Assembly: GCA_031552195.1 (NCBI GenBank)
Contig: JAVBMT010000010.1
Span: 1 to 64,000 of the forward strand
Direction of reading: 5' to 3'
Length of the DNA stretch: 64,000 nt
From: JAVBMP01 sp031552195
Lineage (GTDB): Bacteria > Desulfobacterota > Desulfovibrionia > Desulfovibrionales > Desulfovibrionaceae
The notes under the pieces were generated by a model, which was given only the letters and a program-made list of their open reading frames with translations, had not been told where the DNA came from and ran no database searches. The stretch's first letter is position 1, and each line of letters begins with the position of its first letter. Below, piece after piece: positions 15,934-22,553 of the stretch. The translations under genes were made by a program, and so were the position numbers.

Positions 15934-16271
15934 TGGTCTTCCTCCAAACATGAATTTTGTGCGGAACAATCCGCTCTTGGTTAATTAACGCTGACAAGCC
16001 GTGAAGGCCGTCTGAAAACCGTCCGGGCGAAGGGCAAAAACGCGCCTGCGTGAGTGACCCGGACGCAATAAAAAGACCCTGGCAGCAGAAGATTCGATTG
16101 CCGACGGGGTAGTTGCTCAAAAAATAAGACCGCTTTTCTTTTTGAAAAGGGGTAAAATGAAAAAAAATGTAAAAAATATTTAAAACATTTAAATTCAAAT
16201 AATTATGATAAGCGGGCCGCATGTTTTCCGCCCGCGGGAAGGCATGATTTTTTTCAGGGAAACGGGCAAAA

Positions 16272-16301
16272 TTGATTGCAAAAAAACATAGAGGGGATAA
16301 T
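16272..16301 (+). promoter_or_regulatory. Candidate bfr promoter
   Basis: TTGATT (16272-16277) is followed after 18 bases by GATAAT (16296-16301), about 170 bases before the bfr ATG, leaving a long 5' untranslated region. Confidence 0.4.
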
Positions 16302-16308
16302 ATAGAAT

Positions 16309-16325
16309 AACAGGAATATCCTGTT
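16309..16325. promoter_or_regulatory. Inverted repeat in the bfr leader
   Basis: AACAGGA-ATA-TCCTGTT is a 7-3-7 inverted repeat starting seven bases after the predicted -10, so at about the expected transcription start. It could be an operator or a 5' RNA hairpin. Regulator unknown. Confidence 0.4.
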
Positions 16326-16470
16326 CCTCCTGAACGTTATCACCCTGGAACACGCCTCCGGGCAGCGGCGGCGCATCCGGCGCCGTTGATACGGCCCGGG
16401 CGTATATCCGGCTATTCGCCGGGCGGGCCGGATTTTTACCTTTTGATCTAAAATTTAAAGGAGTTTTTCT

Positions 16471-17025
16471 ATGTCGCCCATCAGCAAGGAAGATCGCCGC
16501 GCCAAAGTCATAGCCGCGCTTAACCAGGCCCGTTCCATGGAGCTTTACGCCATAAGCCAGTACATGAACCAGCACTATGCCCTGGATGATATGGATTATG
16601 GAACCTTGGCCGCGAATATGAAGCTTATCGCCATTGACGAGATGCGCCACGCGGAGATGTTTGCCGAACGCATCAAGGAACTTGGAGGAGAACCCTCCAC
16701 CGATCTGGCCGGCAAGGTCAAAAAGGGCTGGGACGTGCGCAAGATTTACCCCTTTGACGCGGCCGTGGAAGACGACACCATAGACAAATACAACCAGTTC
16801 CTGCTGGAATGCAGGGAATGCGGCGACAATATCAGCGCCACGCTGCTGGAAACCATAATTGTCGAGGAGCAGGCCCACAACACCTACTTCGACAATGTGG
16901 CCGGGCATATCAAAAACCTCGGCGACACCTATCTTTCCAAGATAGCCGGAACCTCGGCCTCCACCGGGCCCAGCACCAAAGGCTTCACCATAGCTCCGGC
17001 AGGGGAGCCGGCCGCGGGCGCCTAA
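16471..17025 (+). CDS. bfr: Bacterioferritin (Desulfovibrio type)
   Basis: 184 residues, closely resembling the Desulfovibrio desulfuricans bacterioferritin as I recall it (MELxAIxQYMNQHYxLDDMDYG, NMKLIAIDEMRHAExFAERIKELGGEP). Di-iron ligands are visible: Glu about 24, Glu 57 and His 60, Glu about 100, and Glu/His in EEQAHNTY. Met 58, next to Glu 57, fits the inter-subunit heme ligand. It forms a 24-mer shell that oxidises and stores iron; the D. desulfuricans protein carries iron-coproporphyrin III. AAAGGAG precedes the start. A single-gene unit with a strong terminator; the rubredoxin gene often paired with it is absent. Confidence 0.95.
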   Translation: MSPISKEDRRAKVIAALNQARSMELYAISQYMNQHYALDDMDYGTLAANMKLIAIDEMRHAEMFAERIKELGGEPSTDLAGKVKKGWDVRKIYPFDAAVEDDTIDKYNQFLLECRECGDNISATLLETIIVEEQAHNTYFDNVAGHIKNLGDTYLSKIAGTSASTGPSTKGFTIAPAGEPAAGA

Positions 17026-17052
17026 CCTTCCTCACCGCCCGCGGCTGATGCG

Positions 17053-17086
17053 AACGGCGCTGTTTCCTTGGAAACAGCGCCGTTTT
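17053..17086 (+). terminator. Terminator after bfr
   Basis: A perfect inverted repeat (17053-17067 with 17070-17084) gives a stem of about 14 bp, followed by a short T tract. Confidence 0.8.
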
Positions 17087-17096
17087 CATCCGGAAT

Positions 17097-17138
17097 GCCC
17101 GGAGCCTGGCGGCTCCGGGCGGATTCGCCTGATCAGGC
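17097..17138. terminator. Hairpin pair in the convergent bfr/adh gap
   Basis: A perfect 10-bp stem (17097-17106 with 17111-17120) and a 12-bp palindrome GCCTGATCAGGC (17127-17138) lie 13-54 bases after the adh stop on the minus strand. They lack a U run, so they may act as processing or 3'-end stabilising structures for adh mRNA. Confidence 0.45.
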
Positions 17139-17150
17139 CGGACGGTCTTA

Positions 17151-18209
17151 TTATATGAAAATTACCGGCTTCACCACGTCCTTGCTCTTGTCGCGCATGA
17201 GTTCCAGGCCTTCGGGCAGTTTGTCCAGCCCTTTAAGATGATGCGAGATCATTTTGGAGGGTTGCAGACGCTTGGCCCGCACGACGTTTATCATGCGCTC
17301 CATGCGCAGACGGCCGCCGGGACAGAGTCCGGAGTGGATGAACTTGTGCCCCATGCCGTTGCCCCAGTCAAGCAGGGGCAAGCGCAGGTTTTTGTCTTCC
17401 CCGTAGTAATTGACGTTGCCGAGTACGCCGCCCGGTTTCAGCATTTTGATGCCCTGGGGCAGAACCTCTGAAGGGCCTCCGGCGATAATGACGTGGTCAA
17501 CGCCCTTGCCGTGGGTGGCGTCAAGAATTTGAGCTACGATGTCGCCGTTTTTGTAGTTGACGACGTCGGTGCCGCCGTAGCCCAATGCCAGGTCGATGCA
17601 TTTCTGGCGGCTGCCCACCACGAAAATGCGCCCGGCGCCGCGCAGTTCGGCCCCGGCCACCGCCATAAGCCCTACGGGGCCTATGCCGATAACCGCTACG
17701 GAAGCGCCTATCTGCACGTTGGCGAGTTCCGCCCCGTGGAAACCGGTGGTCATCATGTCCGGCATCATGATGGCGTCTTCAAGGCTTACGTCGTCAGGCA
17801 GGAAGGCCAGGTTCATATCGGCGTCGTTAACATGGAAATATTCAGCGAACACGCCGTCTTTGATGTTGGAGAACTTCCAGCCGGTGAGCATTCCTTCGGA
17901 GTGCTGGGCCGGAACGCCGGCCTGAACCACCACCGAGCGCCATTCCGGCGTGATGGCGGGCACCACGACTTTTTGCCCGGGCTTGAAGTCTTTGACTTCC
18001 TTGCCGACTTCGACGATTTCTCCAACGGCCTCGTGCCCGAGTATCATATCGGTTCTTTCGCCGATAGCGCCTTCATACACGGTGTGAATGTCAGATGTGC
18101 ACGGGGCCAGGGCCAGAGGGCGCACCAAGGCGTCAAAGGGGCCAAGTTCCGGTTTGGGTTTTTCAATCCAACCAACTTCTCCAATTTTACGCATCGCAAA
18201 ACCTTTCAT
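17151..18209 (-). CDS. adh: NADP-dependent secondary alcohol dehydrogenase (zinc)
   Basis: 352 residues, the same length as the Thermoanaerobacter brockii secondary alcohol dehydrogenase and strikingly similar to it throughout (MKGFAM, FDALVRPLALAPCTSDIHTV, DGVFAEYFHVNDADMNLA, PDMMTTGFHGAELA, LCPGGRLRMERMIN). Zinc ligands Cys37, His59, Glu60 and Asp151 are present. The Rossmann motif GIGPVGLM is followed by VVGSRQKC, whose Gly-Ser-Arg favours NADP over NAD. Expected reaction: interconversion of secondary alcohols (such as 2-propanol) and ketones. GGAGG lies upstream. It is a single-gene unit with an operator-like palindrome in its leader. The strong similarity to a thermophilic firmicute enzyme suggests horizontal transfer. 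Confidence 0.9.
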   Translation of the reverse strand: MKGFAMRKIGEVGWIEKPKPELGPFDALVRPLALAPCTSDIHTVYEGAIGERTDMILGHEAVGEIVEVGKEVKDFKPGQKVVVPAITPEWRSVVVQAGVPAQHSEGMLTGWKFSNIKDGVFAEYFHVNDADMNLAFLPDDVSLEDAIMMPDMMTTGFHGAELANVQIGASVAVIGIGPVGLMAVAGAELRGAGRIFVVGSRQKCIDLALGYGGTDVVNYKNGDIVAQILDATHGKGVDHVIIAGGPSEVLPQGIKMLKPGGVLGNVNYYGEDKNLRLPLLDWGNGMGHKFIHSGLCPGGRLRMERMINVVRAKRLQPSKMISHHLKGLDKLPEGLELMRDKSKDVVKPVIFI

Positions 18210-18461
18210 GGGAAACCTCCTTGCGCGGGCTTAAGCCCGGTCTGGTTTAATGTGGCACTGCGCTTCGGCGAATTATATTTACGTCGGGTTGAAATTCTCT
18301 CAGGTTATGGCCCCAAATTACGGCAAAAAACTTTTAGTCATGTGTAACACATATTACAGCGGGAAAAAATTGACAAGGTATTTGGAAAAGAACTTTATTT
18401 CACAAATGAAGGCTTCTGAACGGCTGAATCGGTTCGGGCAGGCTATTTTTACGGAGTTGAA
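18210..18461. other. adh upstream region
   Basis: The gap up to the next terminator holds no supported gene. It contains an AT-rich stretch and a 13-base palindrome (separate entry) that overlaps the likely adh promoter zone (TTGTCA at about 18373-18378 with a weak -10 TATGTG after 17 bases). Confidence 0.45.
18340..18352. promoter_or_regulatory. Palindromic operator candidate upstream of adh
   Basis: ATGTGT-A-ACACAT is a perfect 6-1-6 inverted repeat about 130 bases before the adh ATG. It overlaps the position expected for the -10 region. The regulator is unknown. Confidence 0.4.
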
Positions 18462-18504
18462 CGAAAAAAGGGCCCTCATTTTTCTTGCGAAAAAGTGAGG
18501 GCCC
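18462..18504 (-). terminator. Terminator of the ferrosome-like gene set
   Basis: GGGCCCTCA (18470-18478) pairs with TGAGGGCCC (18496-18504), extended by an A/T stem. The minus strand then reads TTTTTTCG, giving a good intrinsic terminator after the HMA-like gene. Confidence 0.8.
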
Positions 18505-18533
18505 CGCGGAACGAGCGTCAAGGGGGAAACGGG

Positions 18534-18938
18534 TCAGCGGCGCTTCAGGTAGTGATCCAGGGCCAGCATGGCGAAAAATCCTCCCACATAGCGGTGGATC
18601 CGCTTTCCTCCGGGGAGGAAAAGGCTGCCCATGGTCAGGAAGAAGGCGGCGTTCAGCAGGGCGTTCTCTTGCTGCCGCGTCAGCTTGAAACGGCGGCGCG
18701 GGCTTGAAGCGTCCGGGCCGAAGTTTTCTTCCAGGGCCTGCAGGGCTTTTTGCAGGTCTTCCAGCGGAATGGCCTCAGGGTCGTAAGTGACCAGCAGACT
18801 GCCGGTTGCGAGGTTAGGCACGGCGTCATGCACGCCCGGATAAAATTTGAGCAGGGCCAGGACGTTTTCCATGTTGTCCGCGTTTTTCAGCGCCTTGTGG
18901 CGGATGCGTGCGCGGCCTTCAAAATAGCTGGCGATCAT
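18534..18938 (-). CDS. HMA-like small protein (candidate FezC)
   Basis: 134 residues from the ATG at 18938, which has AAGGA eight bases upstream. The N-terminal about 70 residues (MIASYFEGRARIRHKALKN, then NVLALLKFYPGVHDAVPNLATG, then LLVTYDP) fit a heavy-metal-associated fold that lacks the metal-binding CxxC and instead carries a basic EGRARIRH loop, similar to the GRMRLR loop of the neighbouring ATPase. The C-terminal half has a weakly hydrophobic segment (ALLNAAFFLTMGSLFLPGGK) and a second (VGGFFAMLALDHYL), suggesting membrane association. It follows the P-type ATPase after 287 structured bases and ends at a strong terminator. A ferrosome role is inferred from context. Confidence 0.6.
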   Translation of the reverse strand: MIASYFEGRARIRHKALKNADNMENVLALLKFYPGVHDAVPNLATGSLLVTYDPEAIPLEDLQKALQALEENFGPDASSPRRRFKLTRQQENALLNAAFFLTMGSLFLPGGKRIHRYVGGFFAMLALDHYLKRR

Positions 18939-19036
18939 AATAGTTTTCCTTTCTGAAACGATTGTCCTTGAAATCATCTAGTGTCTAATTGCAAAAATTC
19001 CACAAATAATGTTGAAGGATATTTTTGCAAAGATCG

Positions 19037-19175
19037 TTGGCTGAAAAGCGTGGTTTACAGCCAATTAACGCCACCTGTAGCGGCGCAAAATCCTGACGGA
19101 TTTTTTAGTGTTTGTTTTGCAAACAAACACTAAATGCTATCGCCGCTTGCGAAAGCTTAAACGGCGATATTTTTT
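19037..19175. other. Array of five hairpins between the ATPase and HMA-like genes
   Basis: In order on the plus strand: TTGGCTG/CAGCCAA (19037-19064); a short CGCC/GGCG stem (about 19069-19085); AAAATCC/GGATTTT (about 19088-19105); a perfect 14-bp stem TTTAGTGTTTGTTT/AAACAAACACTAAA (19104-19134); and TATCGCCG/CGGCGATA (19138-19169) followed by six T. The last looks like a plus-strand terminator although no plus-strand gene is present. It could be a structured RNA, a processing region within the minus-strand mRNA, or a remnant of a mobile element. Confidence 0.5.
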
Positions 19176-19225
19176 CATGCGCGTTATGTCTGAACGGACC
19201 GGCGGCCCTTGCCTGAGGAACTTCC

Positions 19226-21481
19226 TTAATGCCGTTTTGCGGCAGGCCCTTCAGGGGCCGGGAGGGCCTCAAGATAAGGGCGCATGCTGTTTACGGCAAT
19301 GGCCGAAGTCACCGTGTTGTGCAAAAAGGCTGAAACCCCGGCGCTGAGCAGGCCGGTCAACCCTCCGAGCAGGAACAGGCTGTTCCAGAAAAGCGAGGTC
19401 CTGAAGCTGGAGGAAATGCGGGGCAGGAGTTTCCGGCATATGTCCCTGGCCAGCAGCAAACCGTCGAGATTTCCGCTGGTAAGCACCATGTCGGCGACTT
19501 CCTTGGCCATGTCCGCGCCGCTGCACATTGCGCAGCCTATATTGGCGGCGGAAAGCGCCGGGGAGTCGTTAACGCCGTCGCCGATCATGAGCACAGTAAA
19601 GCCCTGTTCGCGCAGCTCGCTCACAAACGCCGCCTTCTGTTCCGGAAGCATGGCGGCGCGGAATTCGTCAATTCCCGCTTCCGCCGCAATGGCGGCCGCG
19701 GTGAGAGGCCCGTCGCCCGTAAGCATGATGGCGCGCTTTACGCCGCTTTCACGCAATTTGCTGATAACTTCACGGGCGTTAGGGCGTATTTTGTCTTCAA
19801 TCATTAGAATTCCCGCAAGGCCGCCGTTAAGCGACAGGTACAGGATTGAACGCCCCCTGGCGGATTCCGTGCGGATAATCTGGCGCTGTTCTTCAGTTAT
19901 AAGCACGTTGGAGTCTTCAACCAGAAAATGCTCGCTGCCCACCAGCACACGCTGCCCGTTCAGCTTTGAGGCTATGCCGTGCGCCACGACGAATTCCACC
20001 TCGGCGTGTTCCTCACGGTGGCTGAGTCCGGCCTGTTCAGCCGCGCGCACCACCGCCCGCCCCACCGGGTGGGGGAAATGCTCTTCCAGGCAGGCGGCCA
20101 GCTTAAGAATATCGTCTTTGCTGTGGCCGGGCGAAAAGGATATGACGTCGGCCACGGTAGGCTGGGCTTCGGTCAGGGTTCCTGTTTTGTCGAACACCAC
20201 GACATCGGCTTGAGCCAGGGCCTCGGCGAATTTTCCGCCTTTAATGAGAACCCCGTGGTCGGCCGCTTCCTGCATAGCCGTGAGTATGGCCAGGGGGGTG
20301 GAGAGGCGTATGGCGCAAGAGTAGTCCACCAGCAACACGGAACCGGCCCGGCGCGGGTTGCGAGTTAAGGCGTAAACCAGGCCGCAAAGCATGAAGTTAT
20401 AGGGCACAACCGCGTCCGCGATTTTTTCGTATTTTCCCTGAATGGCGGCCTTGGCCTCTTCCGATTCCTCAATGTGGCGCAAAATGGAGTTGATGCGGGT
20501 TTCGCCGCCGACCTTGGAGGCCTGAACGCGCAGTTCGCCTTCTTCCAGAATGGTTCCCGCGTAAACGCTGTTTCCGGCCTTGCGGTGCACCGGCAGGGCC
20601 TCGCCCGTCATGGTGGCCTGATTGACCATGCCGTCGCCCATCGCCACGGTGCCGTCAACCGGTATTACGGAACCGGCCCTGATAATGACTATGTCGCCGA
20701 TATTCAGCCTGGCGAGCGGCACTTCAAGCTCTTCGCCCGCTTCGGTCTGGATCCAGGCGCTTTCAATGTTCAGGGCCAGGCTGTCGGCCAGGCTGGCGTG
20801 AGATTTTTTGCGCGTCCATTCCGCCAGGTATTCGCCAAGGGCGAAGAAGAAAACAATGGAACCCAGCGAGCGGAAGTCGCGCTGAAGCAGGCAAACCAGC
20901 AGGGCCGAACCGTCGAGCACGTCAAGGTTGACGGAATGCTTGCGGATAATAGTGTTAAGTCCCCGCAGCATATAGGGAACGGACCGCGCGACGGCCAGAA
21001 AAAAGCGCAGCCCTTTTGGATAGACGTAGCTCAGGATTTTTCCCGGCACCGGGTTGCGCGGCTCCTGACGCCGTTCGGGCGTCGCCGCTTGCCTTTCGCG
21101 GCGCACGGCGATAAGGATGCTTCCGGTTTTCGGGCAAATGTCAACCTGAACGTTCGGCGGCAAGCCTCGCAGCAAAACCGCCAGATCGGAGCTGGCGATC
21201 GTTTGCCGGCCGGAGTTGGCGGCTTGGGGTGGAAGTGGTCTTAAGCGCATCCTTCCCGGAATTTGGTGGGCGATATAGTAAAAAGAGGATTGCGGCAAAT
21301 CTTCGCAGGCCTGTGCCGCCGTTGCGGCTGGCAGGACCGCCTTTTCTTTGCCGGCGGCCTTTTTTCCAGCCGGCTTCGCGGAAGAATTCCGCCCGGAACG
21401 GTTTCCCGGTTGCTTGGAATGTTTCAGGCCTTTTTCCGGTTCCGCTTTCAGCATGTTCAGCGTTTGAGAGCTCGCTTGCAT
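19226..21481 (-). CDS. fezB: P1B-type metal-transporting ATPase, FezB-like (ferrosome)
   Basis: 751 residues. The N-terminal about 65 residues are Lys/Ala-rich and probably disordered. An HMA-like domain follows (about 67-130, IAHQIPGRMRLRPLP) without a CxxC pair. The ATPase core has TGEALPVHR (about 292-300), the phosphorylation motif DKTGTLTE (Asp about 431), the HP motif (about 470), TGDGPLT and GDGVNDSPALSAA. The membrane motif is DYSCAIRLSTP (about 387-396), with Ser-Cys-Ala where copper pumps have Cys-Pro-Cys. These traits plus its two partner genes match the P1B-6 ATPases of ferrosome clusters known from Desulfovibrio magneticus, Shewanella and Clostridioides, which load iron into cytoplasmic organelles. 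The specific subgroup is recalled, not computed. AAGGA precedes the ATG. Confidence 0.7.
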   Translation of the reverse strand: MQASSQTLNMLKAEPEKGLKHSKQPGNRSGRNSSAKPAGKKAAGKEKAVLPAATAAQACEDLPQSSFYYIAHQIPGRMRLRPLPPQAANSGRQTIASSDLAVLLRGLPPNVQVDICPKTGSILIAVRRERQAATPERRQEPRNPVPGKILSYVYPKGLRFFLAVARSVPYMLRGLNTIIRKHSVNLDVLDGSALLVCLLQRDFRSLGSIVFFFALGEYLAEWTRKKSHASLADSLALNIESAWIQTEAGEELEVPLARLNIGDIVIIRAGSVIPVDGTVAMGDGMVNQATMTGEALPVHRKAGNSVYAGTILEEGELRVQASKVGGETRINSILRHIEESEEAKAAIQGKYEKIADAVVPYNFMLCGLVYALTRNPRRAGSVLLVDYSCAIRLSTPLAILTAMQEAADHGVLIKGGKFAEALAQADVVVFDKTGTLTEAQPTVADVISFSPGHSKDDILKLAACLEEHFPHPVGRAVVRAAEQAGLSHREEHAEVEFVVAHGIASKLNGQRVLVGSEHFLVEDSNVLITEEQRQIIRTESARGRSILYLSLNGGLAGILMIEDKIRPNAREVISKLRESGVKRAIMLTGDGPLTAAAIAAEAGIDEFRAAMLPEQKAAFVSELREQGFTVLMIGDGVNDSPALSAANIGCAMCSGADMAKEVADMVLTSGNLDGLLLARDICRKLLPRISSSFRTSLFWNSLFLLGGLTGLLSAGVSAFLHNTVTSAIAVNSMRPYLEALPAPEGPAAKRH

Positions 21482-21600
21482 GGAATTCCTTGAAGTTTAA
21501 GGCGCGCAAAACCTGCCGGAGCCTGAGGGCGGGCTGGTTTGCAGCTCAAGGTTATGTGGAGGCGCCCCCGGGCACAAGATCATAGCCGGGCAGTGTTGCA

Positions 21601-21625
21601 GGGGCGGGGTTGAATGCCCCGCCCC
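21601..21625 (-). other. Hairpin between the small membrane gene and the ATPase gene
   Basis: A perfect 9-bp G/C stem (21601-21609 with 21617-21625) with a 7-base loop, eight bases after the upstream stop and lacking a U run. It probably stabilises or processes the mRNA and tunes expression between the two genes. Confidence 0.5.
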
Positions 21626-21633
21626 AATGGACG

Positions 21634-21879
21634 TCAAGCTTTTTCTTTGCGCAAATCGCTTTCATGCCTGGCTTCGGCGGCGATGTCTTCAAGGTTCTCT
21701 TTAGCCGTCGCGATAACCTCTTCGGCCTTATCCTTAAGGTCGGTTACGTGGCTGAAAACTTTCGCGCAGCCTTTACGCAGGTCCGCGCCGTTGCGGGAGA
21801 TCAGCACCGCTCCGGCCGCGCCGATCAGAATGCCGGCTCCAAGCCACAAACCGCCTTTAGCCCACGGATTCATAGCCAT
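21634..21879 (-). CDS. Small glycine-rich membrane protein, DUF6110-like (candidate FezA)
   Basis: 81 residues from the ATG at 21879 (AAGGAG seven bases upstream). A hydrophobic glycine/alanine-rich segment (WAKGGLWLGAGILIGAAGAV, about 5-25) is followed by ISRNGADLRKGCAKVFSHVTD and a charged amphipathic helix (KAEEVIATAKENLEDIAAEARHE). The layout recalls the DUF6110 proteins that accompany this ATPase class in anaerobes; it also resembles YtxH-like proteins. It is the first gene after the predicted promoter and leads the ATPase and HMA-like genes. A membrane-shaping or organelle-membrane role is inferred from the ferrosome model. Confidence 0.6.
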   Translation of the reverse strand: MAMNPWAKGGLWLGAGILIGAAGAVLISRNGADLRKGCAKVFSHVTDLKDKAEEVIATAKENLEDIAAEARHESDLRKEKA

Positions 21880-22029
21880 AACAGTACTCCTTAACAAGTT
21901 TGTGGTTAGTTTGCCTGAAAACGTTCAGGCGGTCCTTGCTCGCGTATATATCGCTCTTTCCGGGCCGGTTGGTCCGGAGCGCAAGAGCCGCCGCCGACCG
22001 CGCCTGCCGTGACGAGGCATATGTTATTA

Positions 22030-22046
22030 GAATATGATATTGAAAC
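22030..22046. promoter_or_regulatory. Fur-box-like site over the ferrosome-locus promoter
   Basis: GAATATGATATTGAAAC is made of two GATAAT-like hexamers (4/6 and 5/6 matches) and overlaps the predicted -10 and spacer. Fur control is known for C. difficile ferrosomes and would make sense, but the match is modest. Confidence 0.3.
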
Positions 22047-22062
22047 TAGCAGTCAATGTCAA
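22034..22062 (-). promoter_or_regulatory. Strong sigma-70 promoter of the ferrosome-like operon
   Basis: On the minus strand TTGACA (22062-22057) is followed after exactly 17 bases by TATCAT (22039-22034). The -35 is perfect and the -10 matches five of six. It lies five bases after the stop of the phage-type gene and about 155 bases before the first gene of the set. Confidence 0.65.
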
Positions 22063-22066
22063 AGAA

Positions 22067-22552
22067 TTATTGCCCGCCCTCTGAAAATATTTTCCAGAAC
22101 AGCCGGAACGGCGCGCCGTTTATAAACGTAATTTTATCCTGCACCGTAAAACCGCACCAGCGCAACCAGCGAACCGAGGCGGCGTTTTCAGCATGCACGA
22201 AGTTGACCAGGCAAGGAAAGCGGCTTTGCATGCGTTTCACGTAACTTCCGCATTGACGCAGAAAAGGCGCTTTGAGCCTGTCAATTTCAAGAGAGGCCAG
22301 AAGCCAGGGCAGGCCGACGTGCGGCAGGTGCGGAGCGCCATGCCCGGCAACGCCCCACATGAAAGCCGGGTTGCCGCCCAGCAGGCAGCACCAGGCCAGC
22401 GGGGAACGGGCGAGGCTTTCGCGCAAGGCCGTTTCCGGCGATTGGCCGTGGCTGGCCGCGACCTCCAGCCGGTCTTGCGGGCGCATGCGCGCGGCGAGGC
22501 GGGGAATATGCTCTTCTTGGGCCGGAACAACTGCGTAAGGCTGGTTCGGCAT
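22067..22552 (-). CDS. Phage internal virion/GNAT-like protein (DUF2833, gp13-like)
   Basis: 161 residues. It starts with a GNAT-like layout and has ARMRPQDRLEVAASHGQ, MWGVAGHGA, GLPWLLASLEIDR and the ending NAASVRWLRWCGFTVQD, which fits the podophage family annotated as internal virion protein A or DUF2833. Members resemble acetyltransferases, but the function in virions is unclear. The start lies one base from the stop of the large phage structural gene, so the pair is translationally coupled. Intact and full length, yet no other phage genes adjoin it. Confidence 0.7.
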   Translation of the reverse strand: MPNQPYAVVPAQEEHIPRLAARMRPQDRLEVAASHGQSPETALRESLARSPLAWCCLLGGNPAFMWGVAGHGAPHLPHVGLPWLLASLEIDRLKAPFLRQCGSYVKRMQSRFPCLVNFVHAENAASVRWLRWCGFTVQDKITFINGAPFRLFWKIFSEGGQ

Positions 22553-22553
22553 G

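Larger units (their letters stand above)
15934..16470. other. Divergent groES/bfr intergenic region
   Basis: 537 bases. The middle (about 16140-16210) is very AT-rich. No CIRCE inverted repeat is present and I could not place a convincing heat-shock promoter for groES. On the bfr side a sigma-70-like promoter and an inverted repeat are visible (separate entries). An ATG with an AAAGGGG sequence upstream at about 16157 opens only an eight-codon frame. Confidence 0.5.

Noticed and set aside
14195..15988. Open frame of 597 codons on the plus strand opposite groL/groES
   Set aside because: Pure antisense shadow of two strongly conserved genes; the translation is Gly/His/Phe-rich without any family pattern.
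16157..16183. Eight-codon frame with a purine-rich upstream sequence before bfr
   Set aside because: Lies in an A-rich tract where such frames arise by chance; too short to judge.
15934..16190. CIRCE or sigma-32 element upstream of groES
   Set aside because: No TTAGCACTC/GAGTGCTAA inverted repeat exists. A CCCCGT near 16120 lacks a convincing -35 partner.
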